Below, piece by piece: positions 51,411 to 62,673 of a DNA stretch of 64,000 bases; the stretch's first letter is position 1, and each line of letters opens with the position of its first letter. Location of the stretch: contig JAWUZG010000056.1 of the NCBI GenBank assembly GCA_036785705.1, forward strand, positions 12,014,501 through 12,078,500. Direction: 5' to 3'. Below the pieces are notes generated by a model. It was not told the origin of the DNA. It made no database searches and saw only the letters and a program-made list of their open reading frames with translations. Made by a program: the position numbers and the translations under genes. The stretch comes from Acanthornis magna. Lineage: Eukaryota; Chordata; Aves; Passeriformes; Acanthizidae.

Positions 51411-51430
51411 TTTTTTTTTTTTTTTTTTTT
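51411..51430. repeat. (T)20 homopolymer
   Basis: Uninterrupted T run in the intron upstream of the microexon. Confidence 0.93.
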
Positions 51431-52164
51431 AACTTCTAGCTTACATTTGTGAAATGATTAAAGCTGGATGCAGCAGTGTCAGGACTGTTTTCTTTCCGAA
51501 TGCAATATGTGCAATTCCAGGATGACAGGGCTACAAAAGATGCGACAGCTCAATTAGTCACTTTGCATCAGTTTGCAGGGATTTCTTAACTGATTGCTTG
51601 GAATTCCCTGTTGTACTCCCTGGTGATTCACAGCCTAAGTGCAAAAAAAGCCCAACATTTGAGGACATGAAGATCTATCTCTGGGAAGTGCCATAGAGAC
51701 TTTTGTGGTGGCCTGTCTGCTCTATAGGAGCATCTTGGTCTGTTCCCTGACAGTGCAACACCACACTGGCCATCATGGAGTTAAGATCTGTGCTGCCTTC
51801 AAGAATGATGCCATGAGAAAGTGGCAGCTCTAAATTGGCCCCTGCAGCCCAAGAAAATCCAGCAAAATAGGGCGTTTGCTAAATATAGCAAAATACCAAC
51901 GGTACTCTCATTTATTATTTATATCACACCATATATGTACACAGAGTTTTCCCGCAGGTCAAATATCATAAATGCAAACCCAAATCTCTGCCTTGAAGAT
52001 CTGACAATTGAACAAATGAGCTGATATGGATGGGAGTGGAAAATTTGTATTCTGATTTCAAGGATGCTGCCCTGTTTGACTATCTGACCTATTTATGTTT
52101 CCTTCTGTCAAGGCAGAAGAGCTTATCAAATGTGGGTGGGTGAGGAGAGGTGCACAGGTTTGCA

Positions 52165-52290
52165 GTCTCAGCTCTGTCAGGTCCCACCTTTGTGACTCAA
52201 TTTCCCCATCTGTGAAACGAGGGCAGCTCCTAAGTGGGTGGTGGACCTCCAGAAAAGGGAGGCAGATACACTGTTCTGGAGAGCTGATTT
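52165..52290 (+). mobile_element. MIR-like fragment
   Basis: GTCTCAGCTCTGTCAGGTCC, then TTTGTGACTCAATTTCCCCA and TCTGTGAAAC, resembles the core of MIR (compare 58240-58270 in this window). The match is shorter and weaker than at 58.2 kb. Confidence 0.45.
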
Positions 52291-54279
52291 TGGAAATGGA
52301 TCTGTGGAAAAGCACATTGGTGTTTGAAGAGCATCTTGTGTTATAGACTTTGGGAGAATGGGATTGTGTGAATATATGTAAAATATTGCCTTTGTGAATG
52401 CATCTCCCCCCACACCTCATGTGTTCTGTTGGTGTGGGGCACTTACTGACCCTGAACCATCTCTCAGCAGGAACTGACCCATTTCCTTTATTTCTTCTGA
52501 TCCAAAATCCCAAGCCATTCCTCACCCTGGCAGACCCTGTCAGCCCAATGCAGGATGTAATTTACTTTCCTTGAAGCTTGTTGCTTCGTCCACTACCACA
52601 GCTGACATATACATTCACTGCTGCTGACATTTATAATTTCCCATTTGAAGGTAGATTCCTTCAGAAAATGCCACACACTGAAGGCTCCCCAGTGTGGCTC
52701 GTTCTAGCCCCTTATTGCTTACAGCAATTCACATGTAGAAGGGCTTTGCTGTCACTACCCAGGGTGAGATTATTAGTCTTAATTAATTAATGGAAGTGTA
52801 GTGCCTGGAAGACTTTCTGTCAGCATAGAAAAGGACCTGTGACCATGTATTTTAGAACCCCCCGGTCAAAACCTTCTCATTTCTAGAAGGCCACACTGCT
52901 TTCCAGGCTGAGAGGAGCAAGGTGCTGTTAGAAGCTGGGATCTGGGACATGTATGCTCCATGCCATATCCTCCTTCTCTCTGGTGCCTCAGGGCAGTGGC
53001 TCCCAGGACAGATTTGTGTCATACCCTGTAAAAATCTCATTGCATGTTGTCATTGGTATCTCTGCCACAGGCTACCAACCCCTTATTTAATCCACAAAGG
53101 TTAATGTACCTATGATGTGTGTTCAGTTCTTTGGGAACTCACAGAACTCAAGTTGGCTGAAATTTCTTGGCTATTTTTTATGTTTGGAAAAACAGGGTTT
53201 AATGGAAAAAACCTTTTTTTGTGGATTTCTGTTGAATTTGCTTAGTCCAGCAGAGAAAAATAGAAAGGGGAAAATGTAGAAGCAGCAAGAATTTTATGAC
53301 TAGACTCTGCCTTAATAGGGAAGAAAAAGTCTCCAAATAAAATATTTCTTTCTTTTTTTTTTTCCCCTCACTCTTGCTAAAAAAAAGCCAAGGAGTTACT
53401 TGTCTGCTTGACTTAAAACAAAAATATTTGTTCAGGTTTTTCCCCCTGGTTTGGAAAGCCGCGTTTGTCACCTGGGATTTGTTTTACACTTCCCTTCCAA
53501 ACCTCGCCCATGTTCCAGTGTGAGTGTTCCAGCATCCTTCAGGAGCCCTGTGCCAGCAAAGCTGTGTAAACTCCAGTTAATATCGGGCTCAGTTTCTTAC
53601 ACGGGCGAGTGAATTGGACGCTGACGTGATTCTCACTCTGTGTAAACTGAGTGTCACCGAGGGCTTTAGACCTCATTGTCTGGAGCCTCGGCCACCGCGG
53701 CAGCTGAAGGAGCTTTGCTGAATAGACTGGAGCAGTCGGGAGGCTGTGACAGCAGGGCTTGCTGTGATGTCCGGGGCAAGAGGCAGCTCTTGGGCAGCCT
53801 CAGCCTCCGTGTCCAGTTCAGAGGTCTCCTCTGACTCTGTACCCCAAGCTGGGCTCTCCTCCATGGGAGTTGGTCCTCGTCTGTGTATGATTTTGTCCGT
53901 GGGTGCACACTGCCATGCAAGGCAAAATCTGCTTCTCTCCCCTCCACCTCCATCCTGCAGAGCCCTGTGTGTCTGTTGAGCTTTGCTCTTCTGCTGAAAG
54001 TAGGGTCATTTATCAGTCATTCAAAAGTGCTACTTGTTCTCCGTTTTGGCCTCACAGGAGTATTCCTCCCCTCCTCTTTCAGCCCAAGGTTCTCCATCCT
54101 GACCTGCTGGCCGGTGTGCTGCAATTTCCAGTAACAGTTGCCCAAGAGGAAAAAATATGAAAGTTGGTTTCCTGGGCTCTTTGGGGTGGTGGAGTGTGTC
54201 TGAAGTGGGCTGGGAAGGAGACCACTCTCCCTTTGCTCTGCCACTAACTGTGTTGCTTCTCTCTTTGTCCTTTCCACAG

Positions 54280-54303
54280 AGAGTACGGACAACTTTGTCT
54301 CAA
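54280..54303 (+). CDS. NTRK3: NTRK3 24-nt microexon in the receptor stalk
   Basis: This exon is only 24 nt. It completes Glu with its first two bases and then encodes STDNFVS plus the first base of Ile. The acceptor is a strong pyrimidine tract ending in TTTCCACAG at 54279; the donor is TCAA|GTAAGT at 54304. The peptide matches the ESTDNF segment of TrkC between d5 and the membrane. The exon is phase 1 on both sides, so inclusion or skipping leaves the downstream frame intact. TrkA has a known short alternative exon in the same stalk region (family knowledge), which makes alternative use here plausible. That is inference; the sequence shows only that both forms would be in frame. Confidence 0.93.
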
Positions 54304-55102
54304 GTAAGTGTCTCCTTGCCTTTGGCATGCTGTGGCTGGTTTGTTTCTGTGATTTTCCCATTTTACATAGGAAAAATGAGGGAGCCAGAAGCAGGTTGGT
54401 GGAGGTTGCACAAAACCCTGGCTTCCCTGTGCATGAACAAGATTGTTGAGGAGCTTGTGATCAGCTGGGTAATCTCTCGAGGCCAGGAGATGTTTATCTG
54501 CCTCTAGTGATGTCCCAAATATGGTTCTACAAAAGAAAGGATGGTTGGTTGTGGTGTAGCAAAAGGGATCTTAACTTGCTGCAGGCTGGCCAGTCCTCAA
54601 CAACAACATCTCTCTGATGTGGGCTGGGACGAGAAGCAGGACTCAATTCTGTCATGTTTCTTCAACAGCTTCTTCCCTCCACCCCCCAAAACCCCAAAAC
54701 ACATCACACGCCACACACCACAGAAAGCATTCAAGCTACTGTTTCTTTGGATCGAGTTTTGCTGGAGTCAGTTGGTTTTTAACCCCACTTAGCTCAGTAG
54801 GTTTCTGAAAATTAGGGGAGGGCTCAAGCGTGGTGGGAACCCATTCCAGGACACCAGGCACCCAAATGTTTCAATTTGTGAGGCTGGAGTGATGTCAGCA
54901 TAGTGGCTGGTCTATGTTTTCTCTGCTGATGTGCACAGGGAACTCTCTGATGGTTGATTTGTGCCTTCTGAAAGAGAAAGTTGCAGCCTCTTTTAGGGGT
55001 GAACTGGATCTCATTAGGTCAGGCACTGTTGGGATGTGCTGCTGCCTTGGGAGTCCCACGGGAGTCCCACTGAATTTTCTGTCTCTGGTGTTTTGGTTTC
55101 AG
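54304..55102 (+). other. NTRK3: Intron after the microexon
   Basis: A 799-bp GT-AG intron. A short stretch at about 54355-54410 resembles the reverse complement of a MIR core, with low confidence. Confidence 0.9.
54355..54410 (-). mobile_element. Possible MIR core, reverse
   Basis: TTCCCATTTTACATAGGAAA, then AATGAGGGAGCCAGAAGCAG and GAGGTTGCAC, resembles the reverse complement of a MIR core. It is short, diverged and only suggestive. Confidence 0.3.
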
Positions 55103-55173
55103 TCGGTGATTATGAAGTGAGTCCCACCCCACCGATCACTGTGACCCACAAACCAGAGGAGGACACTTTTGGG
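55103..55173 (+). CDS. NTRK3: NTRK3 exon, juxtamembrane stalk
   Basis: This 71-nt exon encodes GDYEVSPTPPITVTHKPEED and then TFG, the Pro/Thr-rich extracellular stalk just outside the membrane. SPTPPITVTHKPEEDTFG is nearly invariant in TrkC. The acceptor is TTGGTTTCAG ending at 55102; the donor is GGG|GTGAGT at 55174, phase 0. The first two bases, TC, complete Ile after the microexon, or would complete Val (G+TC) if the microexon were skipped. Confidence 0.96.
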
Positions 55174-56902
55174 GTGAGTCCTGGTCTTTCTCTCCACAGA
55201 GCTGCTTTGCATTCATTCCTTGTTATTGATGACTCAGTATTTGTATTTCTCTGCTGTTTTGAGATGTTTGCAAGGGAAATCTCTTCCTTTATGACTCAAG
55301 GCAGCAATCAGAAGGATTTTGTGGCTTGTGTCAGGCAGGTAAAGCACTGACACAAACCATCTGATCCTCTTGGGTCTGCAGTGTGAACCAGGGAACTCTT
55401 TGAAAACAAGGCATCCTGTGAAGTCTCTGCTGGCAGGGTCAGGAATTCTCACTTTAAAAAAGTAGCACCCAGAGAACAAACAAACAGGCAGTTGTGTGTT
55501 TTGGACTGTTATTGATCTGTTAAGCTTAGCCTGGTGAGGGACTCGGGTTTAGCTCGGTTCAATTCTGTCAATGCCTGTTTGCCCTCTCCCCTGCTGTGCA
55601 GGACATGCCTAAAATGAAAAAGGAAAGTAAGTCTAGGGCTTATCAGATCTTAACATTGTCTTTCTTCTGCAGAATCCTGGTAGAAAAAGAAAGAAAAAAA
55701 GTGTGTATTAGGAGAAAAAAAATTAGCATGTTACACAATAGCTCTAGTTTTGTGAAAGTTTTAAGAAACCCACCAGGTGCCAACAGAACAAACAAAACCC
55801 AATCCACCTTGGTTTCAGTTCTCATCCAACAGAAAAACTCCCTTAACTGAAGTGGAAGCTTTGAACAGTGAGGCTGGAGTAATAATGTGCACTGATTATT
55901 AAATATAAAGCACAGAAAACAAGCTGGGGTTGAAAATAGAGTGTGGTAAAATATAAATTTTAAAATATCATAACAAATGTACCAAGAGCAGGAAAAAGGA
56001 TTGCAAAATGAAATTACTTCTTCTTGGTTAAATGATGTATTTTCTATTATAGCAGAATACAGTTTTGTAAAAGGAAGCAAAGTCTGAATGCATCACAAGA
56101 CCTGGTGCAGAACAATTGGACACATGCCAGAGAAATTGTTGTTTACATCAATGCAATAAAAGTATCTCAAGCAAAGGCTTGAAGGAATAAATATTCATAA
56201 ATATTAAAATAAGCCTGGGATTGTAAACCCTTTAGGGCATGGAGATTTTCTTTCCCTGCTTGTACATTGCCACAGTGGAACCACAGCTCCAGTGAAGGAC
56301 TTGGACACTGTTGTAGTATAAATATTTACTAGTAAAATTATAATAAATAGGGAACCGTTAGAGGATTTTGGTAATTCAGATGTTTTACGGGGAAAAAGCA
56401 CCAAATTTTACTTAATTTCTTCTGTTTTCTTTTTGTGGTGTGTTATTTTCCCTCACTCTGTCCTGAGGGGTGTTTGGAGGGAGGCAGAATTGTGTTCCCA
56501 GCTGAGCTTTGAGTAGCTTTAGCAGTGTAATGTCATGGCACAGTGGTGATGTCAGGAATGGAGTCTTGGCATGTGATGCAGTGAAGGGAGAGCCCAGGCA
56601 TTGGAGCAGAGGTCTTTTATTCCCTGCAGATATGTGGAGTGAGAGGCTGGGGAAAACTGCTGCCAGAACAGCATCACTGATGGGAAGATCCCAGACCTCC
56701 CAGTCCTGCAAAAAGCCTGTAGTGCCTCCAAGCTGTGCCAGAGCCTGCTGCTTTAACTTGTGTTTTCCTCCACAGCTGATATCTACAGGGCTGCAGCAGA
56801 TGGTGTGAGCCTGTAGAAAGGTTAACTGGGCAAGGAGGTGCTGTATTTCTGATTTAGACTCCTAAGTTCCTCTGTGTTGACTCTAAGGCTTTTTCCTTGC
56901 AG
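55174..56902 (+). other. NTRK3: Intron between stalk and transmembrane exons
   Basis: A 1729-bp GT-AG intron, markedly A/T-rich at about 55880-56410. Read-through from the upstream exon stays open to a TGA at 55348-55350. Confidence 0.9.
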
Positions 56903-57005
56903 GTTTCCATAGCGGTTGGGCTGGCAGCTTTTGCTTGTGTCCTCTTGGTCGTCCTCTTTATTATGATCAACAAGTATGGCCGGCGGTCCAAGTTTGGGAT
57001 GAAAG
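56903..57005 (+). CDS. NTRK3: NTRK3 exon, transmembrane helix and first cytoplasmic residues
   Basis: This 103-nt exon encodes VSIAVGLAAFACVLLVVLFI, then MINKYGRRSKFGMK and one base of the next Gly codon. About 22 hydrophobic residues form the single membrane-spanning helix. NKYGRRSK is the positively charged stop-transfer segment that fixes the C-terminal side in the cytoplasm. The acceptor is TTTTTCCTTGCAG ending at 56902; the donor is AAAG|GTAGGT at 57006. It is the last coding exon in the window; the next exon, expected to start GPVAVISGEED, lies past 64000. If the donor were not used the frame would stay open to a TGA at 57143-57145. Confidence 0.97.
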
Positions 57006-58159
57006 GTAGGTGCAGTCGCTTTCCCCTAGCAGGAGGCTCCTTCCAGGATTGCCCGGCTCTTATAGCGCACGTGGAAAGGTGTTGTGGATTTATTCCTACA
57101 GTGCAAAGCCTTCTGAAGAGAGTGCAGTCCTCTTCTGCTTGTTGAGAGAGTAATGGGTGGTGGTTCTCACCTGTGTGTGCTTCTGTGGGCAGAAGTGTGG
57201 ATGTGTGCTCCTTATCAGTGCACCCACAGGCTGTCCAGAATGCTTTGAGCCAGCTCTCTCCAGCCCTGCATCGTGTTCAGGACAGCATGGTCTTGGGTGA
57301 AATCTGTTCTGTGGTGCACAGGCTTCCCCTGCCCTGACTGCACAGGGTGTGAAGAGGGGACTGAAGGATGTGGAATTGGTTTGAGCTCTGTTGGGAAGGC
57401 AGGTGCAGCCACTCTGTGTCTGTCTGTGAGTGGGGACTGAGACGCTGCTGTCACTTTATGTCCCTACTGGGAAGGCAGTGGTGTGGAAGGTCTCTTTCTG
57501 CTGCCTCTCTGATGGAAGGTTTCCTCCTCTGTGTCATGAACAATGACTTTAGAAATCTATTTCAAGTGTCACTGATAGTGACTGGGAAGCGAGAAAGTGT
57601 CTGATGTTTGCCAGGCGGAACTGGTCTCTACTACCGACACCAGCTCTGTGATGTGACAGAGCCAATGCCAGGAGTAGATGACTCTGTGCCATCTGCTTTT
57701 TGTGACTCTGCTGGTATCTCCAGCTGGGCAGCGTTGGTGGTGCCCGGTGAAGGCTGAAGGAAGAGCCTTCACATGACAAAGTAATTCCCAGCCTAATTTG
57801 TGGCTCATGCATGCACTGCTTGAAGCCAGGCTTTGAAAAACACGAGCTTCTCCCAAGGCTCCCGAGTCACAGCCTATTTCCTGGCCTTGCTGTGGTCCGT
57901 GCTGCAGGACAGGTTGGTAGGTTTGGGAATGTTTCTTGTGCTTGCCTAGGGCCTTGATTGCTTTATGTAGACATTTCCTGAGTGGGTCCAGATGGGATTC
58001 TGGCTGGAGTTTCTCCTATGCATCCTATGGAGATAGAAGACAGGACCTTTAATTAAATAGTGAATCTTCTACACCAACTTAGGAATATTTAGTCCATATG
58101 TCCAATGATAAGAACCATCTGGTGGAGTGTACTGACTGGTGGGTGGAGTAGAGGAATGG

Positions 58160-58340
58160 AAGACATGGTTCCTGGGATCAATTCCCAGCTCTTCTACTGA
58201 CTCACTTAGTGGCCATAGGCAATTAGCTGTCTTAACCTCTGTCTCTGCTTTAATTTCCCCATCTGTAAAACTGGGATGATGTTATGTGCCTTCTGGAGGG
58301 ATTTGTGAGAACATTTTGGAAGTTCTTGGGCATGTGCCGC
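58160..58340 (+). mobile_element. MIR SINE, old copy
   Basis: CCTGGGATCAATTCCCAGCT, then CTCTTCTACTGACTC, CTTAACCTCTGTCTCTGCTT, TTTCCCCATCTGTAAAACTG and GGATGATG follows the MIR consensus across its tRNA-derived part and core. MIR elements predate the split of mammals and birds. At this divergence the copy is long dead, and survival of so much of it is uncommon in bird DNA. Confidence 0.72.
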
Positions 58341-59137
58341 TGAGGGAGCTTTGAGATACAAATAAAAAAAAGGAAAAGTAACATCTGAGTCTAGTGGAAG
58401 AATCAAAGAGGAGTGAAGCGAGTCTGACGTGAGTAGCGAGTCTTAGTGAACAGATGTGTGTATGTGTTTAGAGGTGTTTGGATAAGTATGTCAGTGGATA
58501 TTCTGCATTCCCAGAAACCAGAGGGGTGCCGTGATGGGCCCTTGTGAGTGAAGTTTAATGGAGGCAAAATTGTTTAGCCAGAAAAGCCTGATTTCCTTCT
58601 TCATCATGCTGTGTTTCTTCCAATTCTGATGTGAAACCACAACCCTGCAAAGTTCCTACAAGTTTTATTGACTTTGCTTGGAGAGATGGAGTTGACAGAA
58701 GTTAAATACATCTTTAAAACCAGGGGGATAACTCTTTAAGTCACAAGTGTCATAGGCACCACCATGGACAGCCTACTCGCACTGCCCAAGCTCTGCTCAC
58801 TCAGTTAACTCTTGGGCAGGAGGCATCCTTTATGGCACTCAGCACATTCTCATTTACCAAGGAAAAAAAAACCCAACAAACCCTCACTCTTTTTGGGAAA
58901 GTGCTCCCTGATTCAGGAGCTGTTTGTTGCCAGCTGATACGTTGCCACTTGTTGAAATCCCAGCTTGGCAGGCCTGCAGGAGCAGGTTTTTCCTGTTGAT
59001 TTTGTCATATGCAGAACATTGTGTGCTTGTGTTGGACACGTTACCTAAAGCACCTCATGAGTCTTTCTGAGCACATCTTTTTCCTTCTGCTTCTCCCAGT
59101 GTTAAGCAGATGGTTTATTTCCTAGAGAGAGGTGAGC

Positions 59138-59296
59138 GTGGACTGACAAAGTTGAATGTCACGTTGGGTTTGAAGGCTCTCTGGGCAGCCTTCTGGATTG
59201 CCCACCAGCCTTAGAATGTGGACTGACAAAGTTGAATGTCACGTTGGGTTTGAAGGCTCTCTGGGCAGCCTTCTGGATTGCCCACCAGCCTTAGAA
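59138..59296. repeat. 80-bp tandem duplication, identical copies
   Basis: 59138-59217 and 59218-59296 are adjacent copies with an 80-bp period (each starts GTGGACTGACAAAGTTGAAT and ends near CACCAGCCTTAGAA). I see no mismatch over the repeated part, so the event is recent or the copies are an assembly duplication. Confidence 0.95.
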
Positions 59297-62200
59297 CCAG
59301 GCTGCCAAGTGTCCAACACCCCAGCTGCCTTTGCTGAAAAGAAAGTCATTGGGTCTTGAGGGACATGTGCTGGGAGATGACTACAAGAGGATGGTGTGTC
59401 CACCTTTGTCCTCGTCTGGCTGGTAGCACACCCTCGGAGCACTGCTCCACAGCCCTGCCAGAGCCAGCCTTGGTCACTGATCCAGCAGCAGCAGCAGCGA
59501 TGTGGTGTGGTGGGAAAGCCTGCGGAGCCGAGCATGCCTTCGCCGGGCTGGAGCGCTGGCACCAACAAAAGCTCCTTTGAGAGCGGCTCTGACACGCTGT
59601 GCTCCTCAGCTGAGCTCGCCCAGCCTGGCTCTGGGCCATCCATCCCTCTCGCCTTCCCGTGCTCCCTCCGGAGAGGGCATTCATCAGCACGGAACGGCGG
59701 AGGTCAGATCCCCTTTCTGGCCGCCTGTCGGCTTTGGCTCCTGGAGCTGGGAGGGAACAGGGGTGGGCTGAGGCAGCTGGGGGGAGCCGGGAGATCACTG
59801 GAGCTGGGGTGGTGGAGGCGGCAGGGAAATGGCAAACAAAGCTCCTTTTTGTGAAAAGCGGTGTTGCATGAGCAACAGAGAGGCAGTGGAGGGGAAACCA
59901 CTGGGAAAAATGAATGTTAAACTGAGACTCATTGAAGTTGCAGAAATGCAGCCACTCGCTGAAGGGTGTTGTATGCAGAGGGGGGGCTGGGGTGCTTTTT
60001 AAAACCATGTATTAGTGTGGGAAAAAGAAAAGGGTCTTACCAAGCAAGAAATTGAAAGCTGGAGTCCTTTGGTTTACTGTGTGTCCCAGGAGGGTGGTTT
60101 TTTCGAACAGGATAGACCACATGGGAGTAAGGAACCCAATATCCTGCTCTCAGTCACTCCTTTCTCCATCTCTGCAGCCAGTGTCCCACGTTCCCTGACT
60201 GCCCACCCGAGGTGGAGGGCTTTACACCTCACCTCCCGGGGTCTGGCTTGTCACTGCAGCCCTTGTAAACTGTGTCTTCCAATCAGAGTTTAATCTCAGC
60301 AGATGACAGGAAATGAAATTTTGTACTATAATAAAAAAGCCACATGCAAGTCCCAGGACTAAGAAAAATTAAATTTCATAAAAGAATAATAGTGGCACAG
60401 AAAAAAAAAACTGGGGCATACAAAATATTTGGATGGCACAGTGGTGGAGACTGTAAATACTTAGGTTGATGGACTGAAATATATTCTCCTTCTACTTGTT
60501 TTCTGTTACATTTGCAAGTGCCTCGGGATGAAGGACGTGTGCTCATGCATATCTGTGTGATGTATTCCTGGTGCTGCACAACTTCAATAAAAACCAAATG
60601 GAGTTAGCTGAGATATGCAGAGAAAGGTGCTAGAGAAAATCCAGAGACAAGAGCACTTGTTTTGCTGAGATGAACTGTTTTCCAGGCTCTGAGATTAAAA
60701 ACCACTTCCATTGTCCAAACAAGGTTTTCTTCCTCGGGTGGAGCCAGTACCAGCTAATGGTTCAGACTTGGTTACAGTTGGCAAAGAGTTGATTGGTTTT
60801 TAATCTGATTTCCTAAAGAAATAGGGCATGTGATCATGCAAGTGTGTGTGTGCAGCTCTGCTGGCCTGGATTTGCCCTTTCCATGCAGCAGATTTTGGGT
60901 CTGCTGGCCAGTTCCACCCAGAGGAGAGGGGAAAGGACTTACAGATGCCTGTACAGGGATCATGGAAGTAAGGGAACTAAACAGAATGACAGCTCAGGTG
61001 ATGTCCCGCTGATAAAAATGCCTCGAGCCTTTCCGGGCTTTGGAGAATTCATATGGGAGCTCAGCCTTGGACAGAAAAGCACGGGATGAAGCTTTCATGG
61101 CGTCTGCTGTGGTGGGTGGTGTGCACGTGTGTGCACAGGCATATCCATGTTTTCTTTCTGAATAAGCAGAAACAGCAAGGAGGTGGGGGAGAACCGAATG
61201 AACAGTAAACAAATACTGCCCACGCTTTCTGTAATGTTTGAGGAATCCCATCGCTATCAGTTTATTTGATATTTGCTCTAATAGCCCTGATCAAAGTGCT
61301 GGCACTGCTGATGTGCATGTGGATGTCAGAAATACTTGCAGAGCTGTTCCATTGTAATTTAGCGTTAGTTAAAAGGTACTTAAAGCAGTTGCCTATTTGA
61401 TTATGATTGGGGGCTATTAACATTTTTTTCCATAAACAAATGGTTACTGTCCGCTGAGTCGATTGCAGAACAATTCCAGAGTTCTAATTCAAGAGGAGCA
61501 GCTCCTGCAAAGGTATCTTGGGTGCCTGGCTTTTTGCTTTTGTTGATATGGTTTTTTTATTTCTTTTTTTTAGTTTTGTTTCCTTTTTTTCTTCTCCATT
61601 ATGCAATTATTGCTACAGCTTCAAGGGCTGGGGGAAATACATATGAAAGCCACGATGTGCCTTTCAGATGACGCTCAATTCTGTTCCATGTTGCCTTGGC
61701 CAAGCCTGGCTATAATCATACACCAATTTTATTCTTTTCCCCCCTGATTATTTGTTGTATAGGCGTGAACAACCCCTCTGCAGCTTGAAGAGGCTGCACA
61801 TCAAGGGTTAGCTGCTCAGGAGAAATCTGTGATCAGGGCCCTTTCATTCCTTCCTCCTGGGAGCCTGCTATGTAGTGGGAGCAGGAAGAAAGAGCAAAGT
61901 ACTATCAATCTGGCACAGCTACAGGAGAGAAACAGCCATACATCAGCAGCCACGGCTAATCACAGGGGTTTGGGGACGTGTGGCTCTCCAGAGCAATGGA
62001 CTGGAAATAGGAACCCATTGCTGTTGTGTTCTTTGAGCTGGGTGTGTGATGTGCAGAGCCCCCTGAAACACCTGAGCAGAATGGCTGCATGGGACTGATG
62101 GAATCCAGGGCTTCTCTTTGCTGGTATCCTTCGTTTTGTTTGAAAATACCCTTGATATACTTCTACTCCTCGATATTACTTGGGTTTATTTGCCTGGGAA

Positions 62201-62345
62201 GTGGATTGAAAGGGCATGTGGTTTCACTGGGGCTTCCTTCTATAAATACCTGTTTATATCCTGCTGAAGTGCAAGCTGTGCTATTTTTATGTTTATTTAT
62301 TTAATGCCTTCAAGGTGATAAAGCATAAAGCCCTTTGAGCTGCCA

Positions 62346-62673
62346 AATATTGCTCTCTGACTACCTGAAAGTAAGCTGTAGACAGGTGGGGGTCAGTGTC
62401 AGTCTCTTCTCGCAGGTAACAAGCAAGAGGACAAGGCTTCAAGTTGAACCATGGGAAGTTTACATTGGATATTAGGAAAAATGTCTTCTCTGACAGGGTG
62501 GTCGTGCACTGGAACTGTCTCCTTGAGGAATGGGTGGAATCACTGTCCTTGGAAGCATTAAAAAAACATGCGGATGTGGCACTTAGAGATGTATAGTGGT
62601 AGAACTGGCAGTGTTGGTTAATGGTTGGACTTAATGATCTTAGAGACCTTTTCCAACTTTAATGATTCTGTGG
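62346..62673 (+). mobile_element. CR1 LINE 3' end, about 330 bp
   Basis: A forward CR1 3' end. Landmarks are CTGACTACCTGAAAG, GTAGACAGGTGGGGGTCAG, GGATATTAGGAAAAATGTCT, GTGGTCGTGCACTGGAACTG, GGTTGGACTTAATGATCTTA and a terminal CTTTAATGATTCTGTGG. It is 5'-truncated as nearly all CR1 copies are, carries no open frame and is the best-preserved repeat in the window. Confidence 0.93.

Larger units (their letters stand above)
50952..54279 (+). other. NTRK3: Intron between Ig2 exon and microexon
   Basis: A 3328-bp GT-AG intron with (T)20 at 51411-51430 and a MIR-like fragment at about 52165-52290. The last 30 bases before the microexon are strongly pyrimidine-rich and carry a TGTTGC at 54251-54256. 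Confidence 0.9.
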
